From NCBI RefSeq assembly GCF_003063315.1, contig NZ_NERV01000002.1, positions 434,001-498,000 of the forward strand: a stretch of DNA of 64,000 bases, read 5' to 3'. Every line of letters begins with the position of its first letter. Position 1 is the stretch's first letter. Origin of the DNA: Limnohabitans sp. T6-5 (GTDB lineage: Bacteria; Pseudomonadota; Gammaproteobacteria; Burkholderiales; Burkholderiaceae_C). A program made the position numbers and the translations under genes. Of this stretch, positions 28,665-36,758 are shown one piece after another. The notes below the pieces were generated by a model that made no database searches, was not told the origin of the DNA, and worked only from the letters and a program-made list of their open reading frames with translations.

Positions 28665-28760
28665 GTAGGAGCCCTCCCCCGTGGGCGATTTTCATGCACA
28701 CCGCCAAGGAATGCCATCGCCCACAGGTTGGGCTCCTACAAAGGCAAAACCATCGCCTGT
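28665..28760. repeat. REP-like palindromic repeat, copy 2
   Basis: Same organisation and same orientation as copy 1, shifted by 138 bp: arms at 28665-28688 and 28717-28739, central ATGCACACCGCCAAGG and the tail CATCGCCTGT. A further TTCTACAAAAAATC at 28765-28778 resembles the flank of the repeat. The arms differ by a few substitutions from copy 1, so the copies are not a recent duplication. Confidence 0.85.
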
Positions 28761-28795
28761 TCGCTTCTACAAAAAATCTTTGCTTTGTCGGTTGC

Positions 28796-30859
28796 TCAAG
28801 GCTGCAAATGCAAAGCCAGCACCAGCACCTGGCTCACGCCTTGCTCGCGCAACCGTGCCGCTGCCACCGTGGCAGCCCAGCGGGTACGCACTGTGCTGGC
28901 GACCAGCAGCACCGGGCCGTTCGGCAGTTCCGCATCGTCAGCCAACCGAATGGCCGACTCCAGATGCGCCACCACGGGTGTGGATGCGGTGTCGTCAGGC
29001 GCAGGCCCGCCGTGCCAGCTGAACACATCGTGCAGCGGCAGGCGCCCCTTGCGCGCAATGTGCTCGGCCAGCACGCGGTTGGCCGTCATGTCGGGCGCGG
29101 GCAGCGGCACCACGCACACCGGGCGCGCAGGCCAGGTCTTGGCCCAGCGTCCCAGCGTGGCCACGGCCCCGGCCAGCAAATCGGGCGGCACATCACCGGG
29201 GTTCAGGCGCAAAGCCTGCAGCTCGGTCACCCAGCCCGGGTCATCGGCAAAGGCCACAGCGCGGCCCACATCAAAGCCGCGAATCGCCCCTTTGCGCCCT
29301 ACCCCGGCGGGCCAGCGTTTGCGTGGCTCGATGTCCACGTCCATGCCGCGCAAGAAGTTGCGTGCTGCGATCAATTTGTCTTGTGAGGGCGTCAAGCCCG
29401 GAAACGGCACATGCCCAGTACAGACTGAACACCGCCCGCAAGGTGCAGGCGACGGGTCGTCCAGAGCGGTTTGCAAATACGCCATCAGGCAACCCGCACC
29501 GTGTGCATACTGGCGCATGATGCCGGCCTCTTGCTGGCGCACCTGGGCCAGCGCCGTCCACTTGGCGGTGTCGTGCACATAGGGCACACCCGTGGCCCGC
29601 CAGGCCGTGCCGTCTTTGTCCACCACGCCCTCCACCGCCAAAATTTTCAGCAGCGCCTCCAGCCGCCCTCTTCGCACGCCCGTGTCGGCTTCGATCTCGA
29701 TCAGGCTGCGTGCATCACCACCCAGGCTTTGCAACACCTTGGCCGCCGTATGCGGCTCAGGAATCGACGCGGTGGCGAAGTAATCCCAAATGCGCTCGTC
29801 TGCGTCGGAAGGCAGCAGCACCCCTTCGGCATGCGCCACCGCCCTGCCCGCCCGACCCACCTGCTGGTAATAGGCCACCGGGGTCGAGGGCGAGCCCATA
29901 TGCACGCAAAAACCCAGGTCCGGCTTGTCGTAACCCATGCCCAGCGCCGAGGTGGCCACCACCGCTTTGACCTGGTTGTGGCGCAAACGGTCTTCCACCT
30001 TCAAGCGCGTGTCGGCGTCGATCTGGCCCGAATAGGCATCCACCGTATGGCCGCAGCTGCGCAAAAACGCGGTCAGTCGCTCGGCCTCGGCCACCGTCAG
30101 CACATACACAATGCCCGAGCCGGGCAATTGCTCCAGCGCGTCAGCAATCCAGGCATAGCGCTGCAAGGGCGACAAGCCCGGCACCACCGAAAGCGTGAGC
30201 GAGGTGCGCGCCAGCGTGCCGCGAAAGGTCACCGTGTTCGGGCCCAACTGCTTGCCAATGTCCAAAGTCACCCGCTCGTTGGCTGTGGCCGTGGTGGCCA
30301 GCACGCTGGCTGTTGGCGTGGACAAAAGCGCCCGCGCCAGCCGCTGGTAGTCAGGCCGAAAGTCAAAACCCCAATCGCTGATGCAATGCGCCTCGTCGAT
30401 CACGATCAGGCCCACCCGGGCCAGCAAAGCGCCCAGCCGCGCCGCAAAGCGCGGGTTGCCCAGCCGCTCGGGCGAGACCAGCAGCACGTCGATGGCGTCC
30501 TCGTCCAGCCGCTGGAACACATCGTCCCAATCGTCGATGTTCGTGGAGTTGACCGTCGCGGCCTTCAGGCCCGCCCGCTCGGCCGCGCTCACCTGGTCGC
30601 GCATCAGCGCCAAAAGCGGCGAAACCACCAGCGTGGGGCCAGCGCCCGTGCTGCGGATCGCATGCGTGGCCGCCCAGTACACCGCCGACTTGCCCCAGCC
30701 CGTGGCCTGCACCACCAGCACGCGCGAGGCCGGTTGCAGCACGGCGTGTACGGCGTCCACCTGATCCGCCCTGGGCACCGCGCCTGGCCCGGCCAAACGG
30801 GCCAGGATGGCATGCATGTGGTGCTCCGCAAAGTCGCGGGATGTGTTCTCTTGTGGCAT
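28796..30859 (-). CDS. RecQ-type DNA helicase with phosphoribosyltransferase-like C-terminus
   Basis: A 687-residue superfamily 2 helicase. Motif I is QATGWGKSAVYW, the DEAH box is VIDEAHCISDWGFDFRPDY, motif VI is QQVGRAGRAVAHAEG; a zinc-type cysteine cluster CGRCSVCTG follows the helicase core. The last 150 residues are unlike classical RecQ: VCVVPLPAPDMTANRVLAEHI and GPVLLVASTVRTRWAAT resemble the start and the PRPP loop of ComF-type phosphoribosyltransferases, but the acidic pair of that loop is replaced by Ala-Ser. Such RecQ fusions are known in other bacteria; their role is unproven. Divergent from the GbsR-led operon. Confidence 0.88.
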   Translation of the reverse strand: MPQENTSRDFAEHHMHAILARLAGPGAVPRADQVDAVHAVLQPASRVLVVQATGWGKSAVYWAATHAIRSTGAGPTLVVSPLLALMRDQVSAAERAGLKAATVNSTNIDDWDDVFQRLDEDAIDVLLVSPERLGNPRFAARLGALLARVGLIVIDEAHCISDWGFDFRPDYQRLARALLSTPTASVLATTATANERVTLDIGKQLGPNTVTFRGTLARTSLTLSVVPGLSPLQRYAWIADALEQLPGSGIVYVLTVAEAERLTAFLRSCGHTVDAYSGQIDADTRLKVEDRLRHNQVKAVVATSALGMGYDKPDLGFCVHMGSPSTPVAYYQQVGRAGRAVAHAEGVLLPSDADERIWDYFATASIPEPHTAAKVLQSLGGDARSLIEIEADTGVRRGRLEALLKILAVEGVVDKDGTAWRATGVPYVHDTAKWTALAQVRQQEAGIMRQYAHGAGCLMAYLQTALDDPSPAPCGRCSVCTGHVPFPGLTPSQDKLIAARNFLRGMDVDIEPRKRWPAGVGRKGAIRGFDVGRAVAFADDPGWVTELQALRLNPGDVPPDLLAGAVATLGRWAKTWPARPVCVVPLPAPDMTANRVLAEHIARKGRLPLHDVFSWHGGPAPDDTASTPVVAHLESAIRLADDAELPNGPVLLVASTVRTRWAATVAAARLREQGVSQVLVLALHLQP

Positions 30860-30943
30860 GGCGCGCTCCCTTTTTGACAGCGCTGATTTTGTCGATGAAT
30901 CGTCTGGGTTGAAACAATTTTTTGAAATGCATCCATTTTCTTT

Positions 30944-30981
30944 ATTTCTGTCTTGACAGAAATTTCAGACATAAACAGAAT
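30944..30981 (+). promoter_or_regulatory. Promoter with palindromic operator for the GbsR-led operon
   Basis: A consensus -35 box TTGACA (30953-30958) and CAGAAT (30976-30981) are spaced by 17 bp, which puts the start of transcription at or next to the ATG at 30988; the mRNA may be leaderless, and no ribosome site precedes the ATG. A perfect palindrome with arms ATTTCTGTC and GACAGAAAT around TT (30944-30963) covers the -35 box, so a dimeric repressor, most simply the product of the first gene, could block it. Confidence 0.6.
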
Positions 30982-30987
30982 TCACCC

Positions 30988-31545
30988 ATGACCAACGACA
31001 CACAAGCTCCTCTCTCACCACTGGCTGAACGTTTTGTCCTGCACTGGGGCGAAATGGGTTCACGCTGGGGCGTCAACCGCACCGTCGCGCAAATTCATGC
31101 TTTGCTCTTCTTCACCGGCACACCGATGGCGGCCGATGACATTTCAAACACGCTCAACGTCGCACGCTCCAACGTCAGCAACAGCTTGAAGGAATTGCAA
31201 AACTGGAACCTGATTCGCGTGGTTCACCTCATGGGCGACAGGCGCGATCACTTCGAAACCAGCTCCGACGTATGGGCTCTGTTTCGCACCATCGTGGCGC
31301 AACGCAAGCAGCGCGAGTTCGATCCGACCATCAGTTTGCTGCGCGATGTGGTCAACGACAGCGCCTTTGACGCGGAAGACAAGTCCAGCCAATTGCGTGT
31401 CAAAGAGAGCCTGGCCCTGATGGAAACGCTCAACAGCTGGACCGAGGAAATGCTGCGACTCGAGCCTTCGACCCTGCTCAAAGTGATGAAGCTGGGTGCC
31501 AAAGTGCAGTCAATGATCAGAGGAAATCCAGGAGAAAAATCATGA
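30988..31545 (+). CDS. GbsR/MarR-family transcriptional regulator
   Basis: A 185-residue winged-helix regulator. GEMGSRWGVNRTVAQIHALL and ADDISNTLNVARSNVSNSLK match the GbsR/MarR DNA-binding fold, with the recognition helix in ARSNVSNSLKELQ and a wing at VVHLMGDRRDHFE. The C-terminal helices serve dimerisation. No metal or redox cysteine is seen. It is the first gene of a five-gene operon with overlaps at every junction, and a palindromic operator covers the promoter, so it probably represses its own operon. The ligand is unknown. Confidence 0.85.
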   Translation: MTNDTQAPLSPLAERFVLHWGEMGSRWGVNRTVAQIHALLFFTGTPMAADDISNTLNVARSNVSNSLKELQNWNLIRVVHLMGDRRDHFETSSDVWALFRTIVAQRKQREFDPTISLLRDVVNDSAFDAEDKSSQLRVKESLALMETLNSWTEEMLRLEPSTLLKVMKLGAKVQSMIRGNPGEKS

Positions 31546-32060
31546 AACAAGCCATTTTCACCACCCCTAATCAGGCCCTTTTGCCGATCACGGTCTATTA
31601 CGACCATTCATGCCGCCTGTGCCGCAGCGAAATTGAAAATCTCAGCGCCAGAGACAAAAACGGCAACCTGCAAATGCTGGACTGTTCCTCACCCCAGTTT
31701 GATGCGAGCGATTTGCCATTTGACCAAGCGACACTGATGAACTGCATTCACGCCAGGGATGCGCAAGGCCAATGGCTCAAATCCACAGACGTGTTTGTGG
31801 TCTGCTACCGCGCCGCGCAGTTGCAAACCATCGCCCGCGCATTTGCGTTTGCCAAGCCGCTTGCGGAACGGGTGTACCCATGGATTGTGCGCAACCGTTA
31901 CATCCTGTCTGGCCTGGGCATCCACAAACTGTTCAATGCCCTGACCCACCGGCAACTTCAGCGTCAAGCCAAGACAGCATGGGCGAACAGCCAGGCTTGC
32001 AAAGACGGCGCTTGTGACATTTCGCTGCATTCAACCACGGCCAAAGAGGTCCGCCCATGA
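31542..32060 (+). CDS. DCC-family thiol-disulfide oxidoreductase (DUF393)
   Basis: A 172-residue protein with the family signature TVYYDHSCRLCRSEI, where the Asp and the CxxC pair define the DCC (DUF393) group; a thioredoxin-like redox role is assumed. LLMDCSS-like and Arg-rich helical segments follow, and LADRVYPWIVRNRY-like EVYPWIVRNRY is typical of the C-terminal half. No signal peptide. Four-base overlaps with both neighbours tie it to the regulator upstream and the epimerase-like gene downstream. Confidence 0.85.
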   Translation: MKQAIFTTPNQALLPITVYYDHSCRLCRSEIENLSARDKNGNLQMLDCSSPQFDASDLPFDQATLMNCIHARDAQGQWLKSTDVFVVCYRAAQLQTIARAFAFAKPLAERVYPWIVRNRYILSGLGIHKLFNALTHRQLQRQAKTAWANSQACKDGACDISLHSTTAKEVRP

Positions 32061-32953
32061 CAGTCTTGCTCTGCGGGGCCAGTGGTTTTTTAGGCCGCCA
32101 CATCCGCGTGGCGCTGCAAGCGCAGGGCCACACAGTGGTGGGCGCAGGGTCAGTGCGCAATGCGCACAACCAACTGCGGGTCGATTACGCACAAGACACC
32201 TCTGTCGCCGCATGGCTGCCACGGCTCGAAGGCATTGACGCCGTGATCAATGCCGTCGGCGTGCTGCGCGATAGTTCACGCCGCCCCATTGAAGCCGTGC
32301 ACAGCAAAACGCCCATCGCCTTGTTTGACGCCTGTAGTGTGGCCGGTCAACAACGCCGCCAAGCGCTGCGGGTGATTCAAATCTCTGCCCTGGGCATCGA
32401 GGGCAACGCCACCCGATACGCCAGCACCAAACGCGCCGCAGACGAGCACCTGCTGAGCTTGCACGCATCCGCCCAAGTGAACGCCACCGTGCTGCGGCCC
32501 AGCATTGTGTTCGGCCAAGGGGGGCAAAGCAGTCAGCTGTTTGTCCAGCTTTCAAAACTGCCTGTTCTGCTGCTCCCGCAGGCCGTGTTGACTGCACAGG
32601 TGCAGCCCGTGGCCGTCAAGGATTTGGCCAGCGCAGTGGCCTGGCTGGTCGCCCACCAGAGCGCCGAACCGCTGATCGAATGCGTGGGTGCGCAAGCACT
32701 GAGCTTGTCCGCATTCATCGCCAGCTTGCGACAACAGCAAAACCTCAAACCTGCTCGCGTCATGCCTTTGCCCCAGTGCTTGACCCGTCTGAGTGTCAGC
32801 ATCGGCGACCGCATACCCGCCATTCCGTGGTGCAGCGAAACGCAGGCACTTTTGGCCAAAGACAACGTCAGCAACTCAGGCGCATTTGCACTGCTTCTCG
32901 GCCATGCGCCATTGCCAATTCAACATTTCTGGAGCCAGGCATGGAACCACTGA
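32057..32953 (+). CDS. NAD(P)-binding SDR/epimerase-like protein
   Basis: A 298-residue protein of the atypical short-chain dehydrogenase type. The nucleotide-binding motif is LLCGASGFLGRHI at the N-terminus; SALGIEGNATRYASTKRAAD carries the Tyr-x(3)-Lys pair (YASTK) expected for catalysis, and VLRPSIVFGQGG is typical of the NAD-dependent epimerase family. Substrate is unknown. It overlaps the DCC gene by four bases and the DoxX-like gene by thirteen. Confidence 0.85.
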   Translation: MTVLLCGASGFLGRHIRVALQAQGHTVVGAGSVRNAHNQLRVDYAQDTSVAAWLPRLEGIDAVINAVGVLRDSSRRPIEAVHSKTPIALFDACSVAGQQRRQALRVIQISALGIEGNATRYASTKRAADEHLLSLHASAQVNATVLRPSIVFGQGGQSSQLFVQLSKLPVLLLPQAVLTAQVQPVAVKDLASAVAWLVAHQSAEPLIECVGAQALSLSAFIASLRQQQNLKPARVMPLPQCLTRLSVSIGDRIPAIPWCSETQALLAKDNVSNSGAFALLLGHAPLPIQHFWSQAWNH

Positions 32954-33303
32954 AAACTTTGCGCTTGAGCCTGGTGGCCGTCTGGCTGATCACGGGCGTG
33001 GTCAGCCTCTTTGAACTGCACGGACAAAGCGCCGACTTGCTCAAGAGCGCAGGTTTAAGCAACAGGTTCTGGATCGACACCCTCATCTGGAGCGGTGCAG
33101 GACTCGACTTTTTGCTGGGTTTTGCGCTGTGGTGGGCTCCGCGCAAAAGCGTTTACGGCATCGCCATGGCCAGCATGTGCCTGATGACTTTGATTGCCAC
33201 ACTGCTCAGCCCCTCACTGTGGTTGCACCCCCTGGGGCCTTTGCTCAAGAACATCCCGATCGCTGCCATGCTCTATGTACTCATTCGTGCCGAAAAATCA
33301 TGA
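32941..33303 (+). CDS. DoxX-like small membrane protein
   Basis: A 120-residue protein with four hydrophobic segments (LRLSLVAVWLITGVVSLF, IWSGAGLDFLLGFALWW, IAMASMCLMTLIATLL and IPIAAMLYVLI), arranged like the DoxX/DoxD-like four-helix family. The loop between helices 1 and 2 contains HGQSADLLKSAGLSN. Such proteins are found next to NAD(P)-binding epimerase-like genes in many proteobacteria; their function is not established. The start overlaps the upstream gene by thirteen bases. Confidence 0.75.
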   Translation: MEPLKTLRLSLVAVWLITGVVSLFELHGQSADLLKSAGLSNRFWIDTLIWSGAGLDFLLGFALWWAPRKSVYGIAMASMCLMTLIATLLSPSLWLHPLGPLLKNIPIAAMLYVLIRAEKS

Positions 33304-33776
33304 ACACCTACCTCCTGCTCAAATACGTTCACATCCTGTCATCGGTGGTGCTGGTGGGAACCGGTTTCGGATCGGCTTATTACCTGTTTTTTGCGAACCG
33401 TACGCGAAGCGTGGAAGTCAAAGCCGAAGTCAGCCGCTTGTGTGTTCGCGCCGATTGGTGGTTCACGACACCCACGGTCATCATCCAGCCCGTGACAGGT
33501 TTTGTCATGGTCTATTTGGCTCAATTTCCGCTGACCACACCCTGGATCGCCTTGTCATTGGCGCTGTATGTGTTTGCGGGCATTTGCTGGTTGCCCGTGG
33601 TCTGGTTGCAAATCCAGATGGCCAAAATGGCACACACCGCCCATGCCCATGGATCGGCGCTGCCAGACAGTTATGAACGTTATCGCCGTTGGTGGGAGGG
33701 GTTGGGCTACCCCGCCTTTGTCAGCATGGTTGGCGTTTTTTATCTGATGGTGGCCAAGCCTGCGCTCTGGAACTGA
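33300..33776 (+). CDS. DUF2269-family integral membrane protein
   Basis: A 158-residue membrane protein with four hydrophobic segments; the opening YLLLKYVHILSSVVLVGTG, with a conserved His, and RADWWFTTPTVIIQPVTG fit the DUF2269 family. ERYRRWWEGLGYPAF near the C-terminus is also typical. The function is unknown; the conserved His residues could bind heme or metal, but this is a guess. Last gene of the operon, with a four-base overlap to the DoxX-like gene. The following 118 bp to the convergent cio genes hold no clear terminator. Confidence 0.8.
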   Translation: MNTYLLLKYVHILSSVVLVGTGFGSAYYLFFANRTRSVEVKAEVSRLCVRADWWFTTPTVIIQPVTGFVMVYLAQFPLTTPWIALSLALYVFAGICWLPVVWLQIQMAKMAHTAHAHGSALPDSYERYRRWWEGLGYPAFVSMVGVFYLMVAKPALWN

Positions 33777-33894
33777 TGCAGCGCAGAGATAGACGACTCA
33801 ACGGGGATTGTCCATTCGGACGTTGCTGAGGCAGTCTTCAACGTGATCGTCTCCGAGACGAGGTGTCGGGTGGGTGATGACCATCAGGACCTGA

Positions 33895-34077
33895 TCAAGG
33901 CCGCAAAAACCAGCGCAGCAGCAGCGCCACCACCAACAGAGCCGCCACACTGGCGAGCCAAATACCCCAAAACCACAGCGCACGCTGCCACAGCGGCGCA
34001 GGCGTCTCGCCCGTTGGCAGGGCCACACTGTCGGTCCAGCGCCAAACCCGCCCCCATGCCCAGCGTGGCCGCGTCAT
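33895..34077 (-). CDS. DUF2474 small membrane subunit of the cio operon
   Basis: A 60-residue protein with one membrane helix (WGIWLASVAALLVVALLLRWF) after a cytoplasmic, Trp/Arg-rich N-terminus with PLWQRALWF, which matches DUF2474, a short protein encoded behind CioB in cyanide-insensitive oxidase operons, comparable in place to CydX. The ATG overlaps the cioB stop by four bases. It is likely to stabilise the oxidase. Confidence 0.75.
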   Translation of the reverse strand: MTRPRWAWGRVWRWTDSVALPTGETPAPLWQRALWFWGIWLASVAALLVVALLLRWFLRP

Positions 34078-35078
34078 GCGTGGTAGCCCTCGGCGTTGAC
34101 CTTGCCGCGAAAAACCCAGTACGACCAGGCGGTGTAAGCCAAGATCAGGGGCAACACCACCGCCGTGCCGACCAGCATGAACACTTGGCTGCTGTGCTCG
34201 GTGGCGGCCTCCTGGAAAGTCACCGCACCGGGAACAACGTACGGAAAAATGCTGATGCACAAGCCTACAAAGCACAACAAAAAGACAAAGAGCGTCAGTA
34301 AAAAGGGCGCCAGCTCGCGGCCCGCCTTCAGGTTGCGAACAAAGGCCAAGCTGGCGGCGGCCACCAACACCGGCACGGGGGCCACCCAGCCAATGGCCGG
34401 CCAGCGCAACCATTTGTCAAAATAATCCGCGCTCAAAAACAAGGTCGCCAGACTGACCCAGCCAATGGCCAGCAAGGTGCCCGCGCCCAACCACCAGGCG
34501 AGGGTCCGGGCTTGTAACTGCAAGCCGCCTTCGGTCTTGAGGATCAGCCAAGTCGCTCCCAGCAAGGCATAGCCCACAACCACACTCACACCCGTGAGCA
34601 GTGAAAACGGCGTCAACCAATCCCACCAGCCCCCGGCATAAGCCCGGTGGCTGACGGCAATGCCTTGCAACAAGGCCCCGAGCACCACACCTTGGGCCAT
34701 GGCCGCCAGCACAGATCCCCCGGTGAACGCCAAGTCCCAAAAGTGGCGGTGCGCTGGGTCGCGCCAGCGAAACTCAAACGCCACGCCCCGGAAAACCAGC
34801 GCCAACAGCATGGCGATGATGGGCGCGTACAGCGCGGAAAAAATCACCCCATAGGCCAACGGAAAAGCCGCCAGCAAACCGCCACCGCCCATGACCAGCC
34901 AGGTTTCATTGCCGTCCCAAACGGGGGCAATGCTGTTCATGGCTGTGTCGCGGTCGTGGCCGACCTTGAAGAGGTTGAACAAAATGCCAATGCCGAGGTC
35001 AAAGCCGTCGAGCACGACGTAAATGAAAACGGCCACCGCAATGATCAGCGCCCAAAGGAGGGTCAGGTCCCAGGTCAT
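34074..35078 (-). CDS. cioB: Cytochrome bd-type (cyanide-insensitive) ubiquinol oxidase subunit II
   Basis: A 334-residue polytopic membrane protein with about eight or nine helices. FIYVVLDGFDLGIGIL near the N-terminus and APVWDGNETWLVMGGGGLLAAFPLAY are hallmarks of subunit II of bd oxidases. It pairs with CioA to reduce oxygen with ubiquinol in the inner membrane without pumping protons. It overlaps cioA and the DUF2474 gene by four bases each. The name cydB is equally used; cio is preferred because of the short Q loop of subunit I. Confidence 0.93.
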   Translation of the reverse strand: MTWDLTLLWALIIAVAVFIYVVLDGFDLGIGILFNLFKVGHDRDTAMNSIAPVWDGNETWLVMGGGGLLAAFPLAYGVIFSALYAPIIAMLLALVFRGVAFEFRWRDPAHRHFWDLAFTGGSVLAAMAQGVVLGALLQGIAVSHRAYAGGWWDWLTPFSLLTGVSVVVGYALLGATWLILKTEGGLQLQARTLAWWLGAGTLLAIGWVSLATLFLSADYFDKWLRWPAIGWVAPVPVLVAAASLAFVRNLKAGRELAPFLLTLFVFLLCFVGLCISIFPYVVPGAVTFQEAATEHSSQVFMLVGTAVVLPLILAYTAWSYWVFRGKVNAEGYHA

Positions 35079-36502
35079 GTCTCGCTCCTCATGTCGGTGA
35101 ACAAGGCGTCGGGGCGCATCGCGGCAGCGGGGGTCACGCCCGCACTGCGCACCGGAATGGGGGGCGGCTCGGGCTCGTGGGCGGCGGGCGGTTTGCCCAT
35201 CAACTTGAGGATGTAGATCACGCCAGCCCCAAACACCGCAAAGTACACCAGCACGAAAGCCACCAGCGACACGGCCACAGCCGGTGCCGCCAAGGGCGAA
35301 ACCGCTTCACTGGTGCGCAGCAGGCCATAAATGGTCCAAGGCTGGCGCCCCACCTCGGTGACGATCCAGCCCGCCAGCACCGCCACCAAGCCCGAAGGCC
35401 CCATGACCAATGCCATTCGGTGCAGCGCGCGGTTCTCATAGAGTTGGCCACGCAGGCGGGTGACCAGGCTCCACAGCCCCAAACCCGCCATCAAAAAGCC
35501 CAAGCCGACCATGACGCGAAACGCCCAGAAGACCACGCCCACCGGCGGTTGCAGATCGGGTGCCACAGTGTCCAGACCGGCCAAGGGCGCGTTCAGGTCG
35601 TGCCGCAGGATCAGCGACGAGAGCTTGGGGATTTCCAGGGCGTAGTCCACGCGCTGGTCAGCACTGTTGGGGATGCCGAACAAAATCAGCGGCGCGCCTT
35701 GCGGGTGGCTCTGGTAGTGGCCTTCCATGGCCATGACTTTGGTCGGTTGGTGTTCCAGAGTATTGAGGCCATGCAGATCGCCCAACACAATTTGCACGGG
35801 CGCCACCAGCGTGGCCATCCACATCGCCATCGAAAACATGATGCGCGAACGCGGATCGGTCCGGTCCTTGAGCAAGTGCCAGGCACCGACACCGCCCACG
35901 ATGAAGGCCGTCGTCAGGTAGGCGGCCGACACGGTGTGCAAAAGGCGGTAAGGAAAACTCGGGTTGAAGATGATGGCCAGCCAGCTGCCCGCACTGATGA
36001 ATTGCCCCTGGGCGTTCATGGCGTAGCCGACGGGTGTCTGCATCCAGCTGTTGACCGACAAAATCCAGAATGCCGAGACAACCGTGCCCAGCGCCACCAT
36101 CACAGTGGCCAGGAAATGCAGGTGCTTGCCCACGCGCCGAATGCCAAACAGCATCACCCCCAAAAAGCCCGCTTCCAGAAAAAAGGCGGTCAGCACCTCA
36201 TACGCCATGAGTGGGCCAATGATGGGCCCGGCTTTGTCCGAGAAAACCGCCCAATTGGTGCCAAATTGGTAGGACATGACGATGCCGGACACCACACCCA
36301 TGCCAAACACCAGCGCAAAAATCTTGACCCAATAGCGAAACAAGTCCATGAACTCCGCGCGCCCCGTCTTGAGCCACAAAGCTTCGAGCACCGCCAAATA
36401 ACTCGCCAGGCCAATGGTGATGGACGGGAACAAAAAATGGAAGCTGACCGTGAAGGCAAACTGAATGCGTGCCAACAGCAAGGCGTCGGGAAATTGAAGC
36501 AT
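35075..36502 (-). CDS. cioA: Cytochrome bd-type (cyanide-insensitive) ubiquinol oxidase subunit I
   Basis: A 475-residue heme-bearing subunit. The axial ligand of heme b595 is the His in AFTVSFHFLFPS, ligands of heme b558 are in RLLHTVSAAY and the Met of KVMAMEGHYQS, and EVGRQPWTIYGLLRT is the quinol-oxidase signature. The periplasmic Q loop is short compared with E. coli CydA (about 520 residues), which is the mark of the CioA branch. The gene is divergent from rbgA; an inverted repeat at 36556-36581 lies in the shared 256-bp region. Confidence 0.94.
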   Translation of the reverse strand: MLQFPDALLLARIQFAFTVSFHFLFPSITIGLASYLAVLEALWLKTGRAEFMDLFRYWVKIFALVFGMGVVSGIVMSYQFGTNWAVFSDKAGPIIGPLMAYEVLTAFFLEAGFLGVMLFGIRRVGKHLHFLATVMVALGTVVSAFWILSVNSWMQTPVGYAMNAQGQFISAGSWLAIIFNPSFPYRLLHTVSAAYLTTAFIVGGVGAWHLLKDRTDPRSRIMFSMAMWMATLVAPVQIVLGDLHGLNTLEHQPTKVMAMEGHYQSHPQGAPLILFGIPNSADQRVDYALEIPKLSSLILRHDLNAPLAGLDTVAPDLQPPVGVVFWAFRVMVGLGFLMAGLGLWSLVTRLRGQLYENRALHRMALVMGPSGLVAVLAGWIVTEVGRQPWTIYGLLRTSEAVSPLAAPAVAVSLVAFVLVYFAVFGAGVIYILKLMGKPPAAHEPEPPPIPVRSAGVTPAAAMRPDALFTDMRSET

Positions 36503-36555
36503 GGGATGTCTTTCTAGAATTTCTACTGAATAGACGGTCGCTTTTTAACAAGTCT

Positions 36556-36581
36556 ATGGATGAAAAATCTTTTTCGTCCAT
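36556..36581. promoter_or_regulatory. Inverted repeat between divergent cioA and rbgA
   Basis: Arms ATGGATGAAAAA and TTTTTCGTCCAT (one mismatch) flank the dinucleotide TC. It lies 53 bp from the cioA start and 177 bp from the rbgA start. It could be an operator for the oxidase operon or form a hairpin in either transcript. The remainder of 36503-36758 shows no certain promoter. Confidence 0.4.
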
Positions 36582-36758
36582 ACACCCTCTGGACAAGGTA
36601 GACGCTGCAAAAGTCCCCCCACAGTGTGCGATGCGGGAGTGACCGTGGGCAAGCTGCAGTTTTTGTGCGGTACCCCGCAAAATGACTACCGCTCAAGACC
36701 AGCCCCGAACTGCCCGACAATCACCCCTTTGGTTCTTTCCCTTTCGGCAACAGCATTT

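Noticed and set aside
35075-36502. Classical cytochrome bd-I (CydA) with long Q loop
   Set aside because: The protein is about 475 residues, lacks the long insertion, and is followed by a DUF2474 gene, all typical of the CIO branch.
36624-36758. N-terminal extension of ylqF
   Set aside because: The family always begins with the WFPGHM-containing segment, which follows the ATG at 36759.
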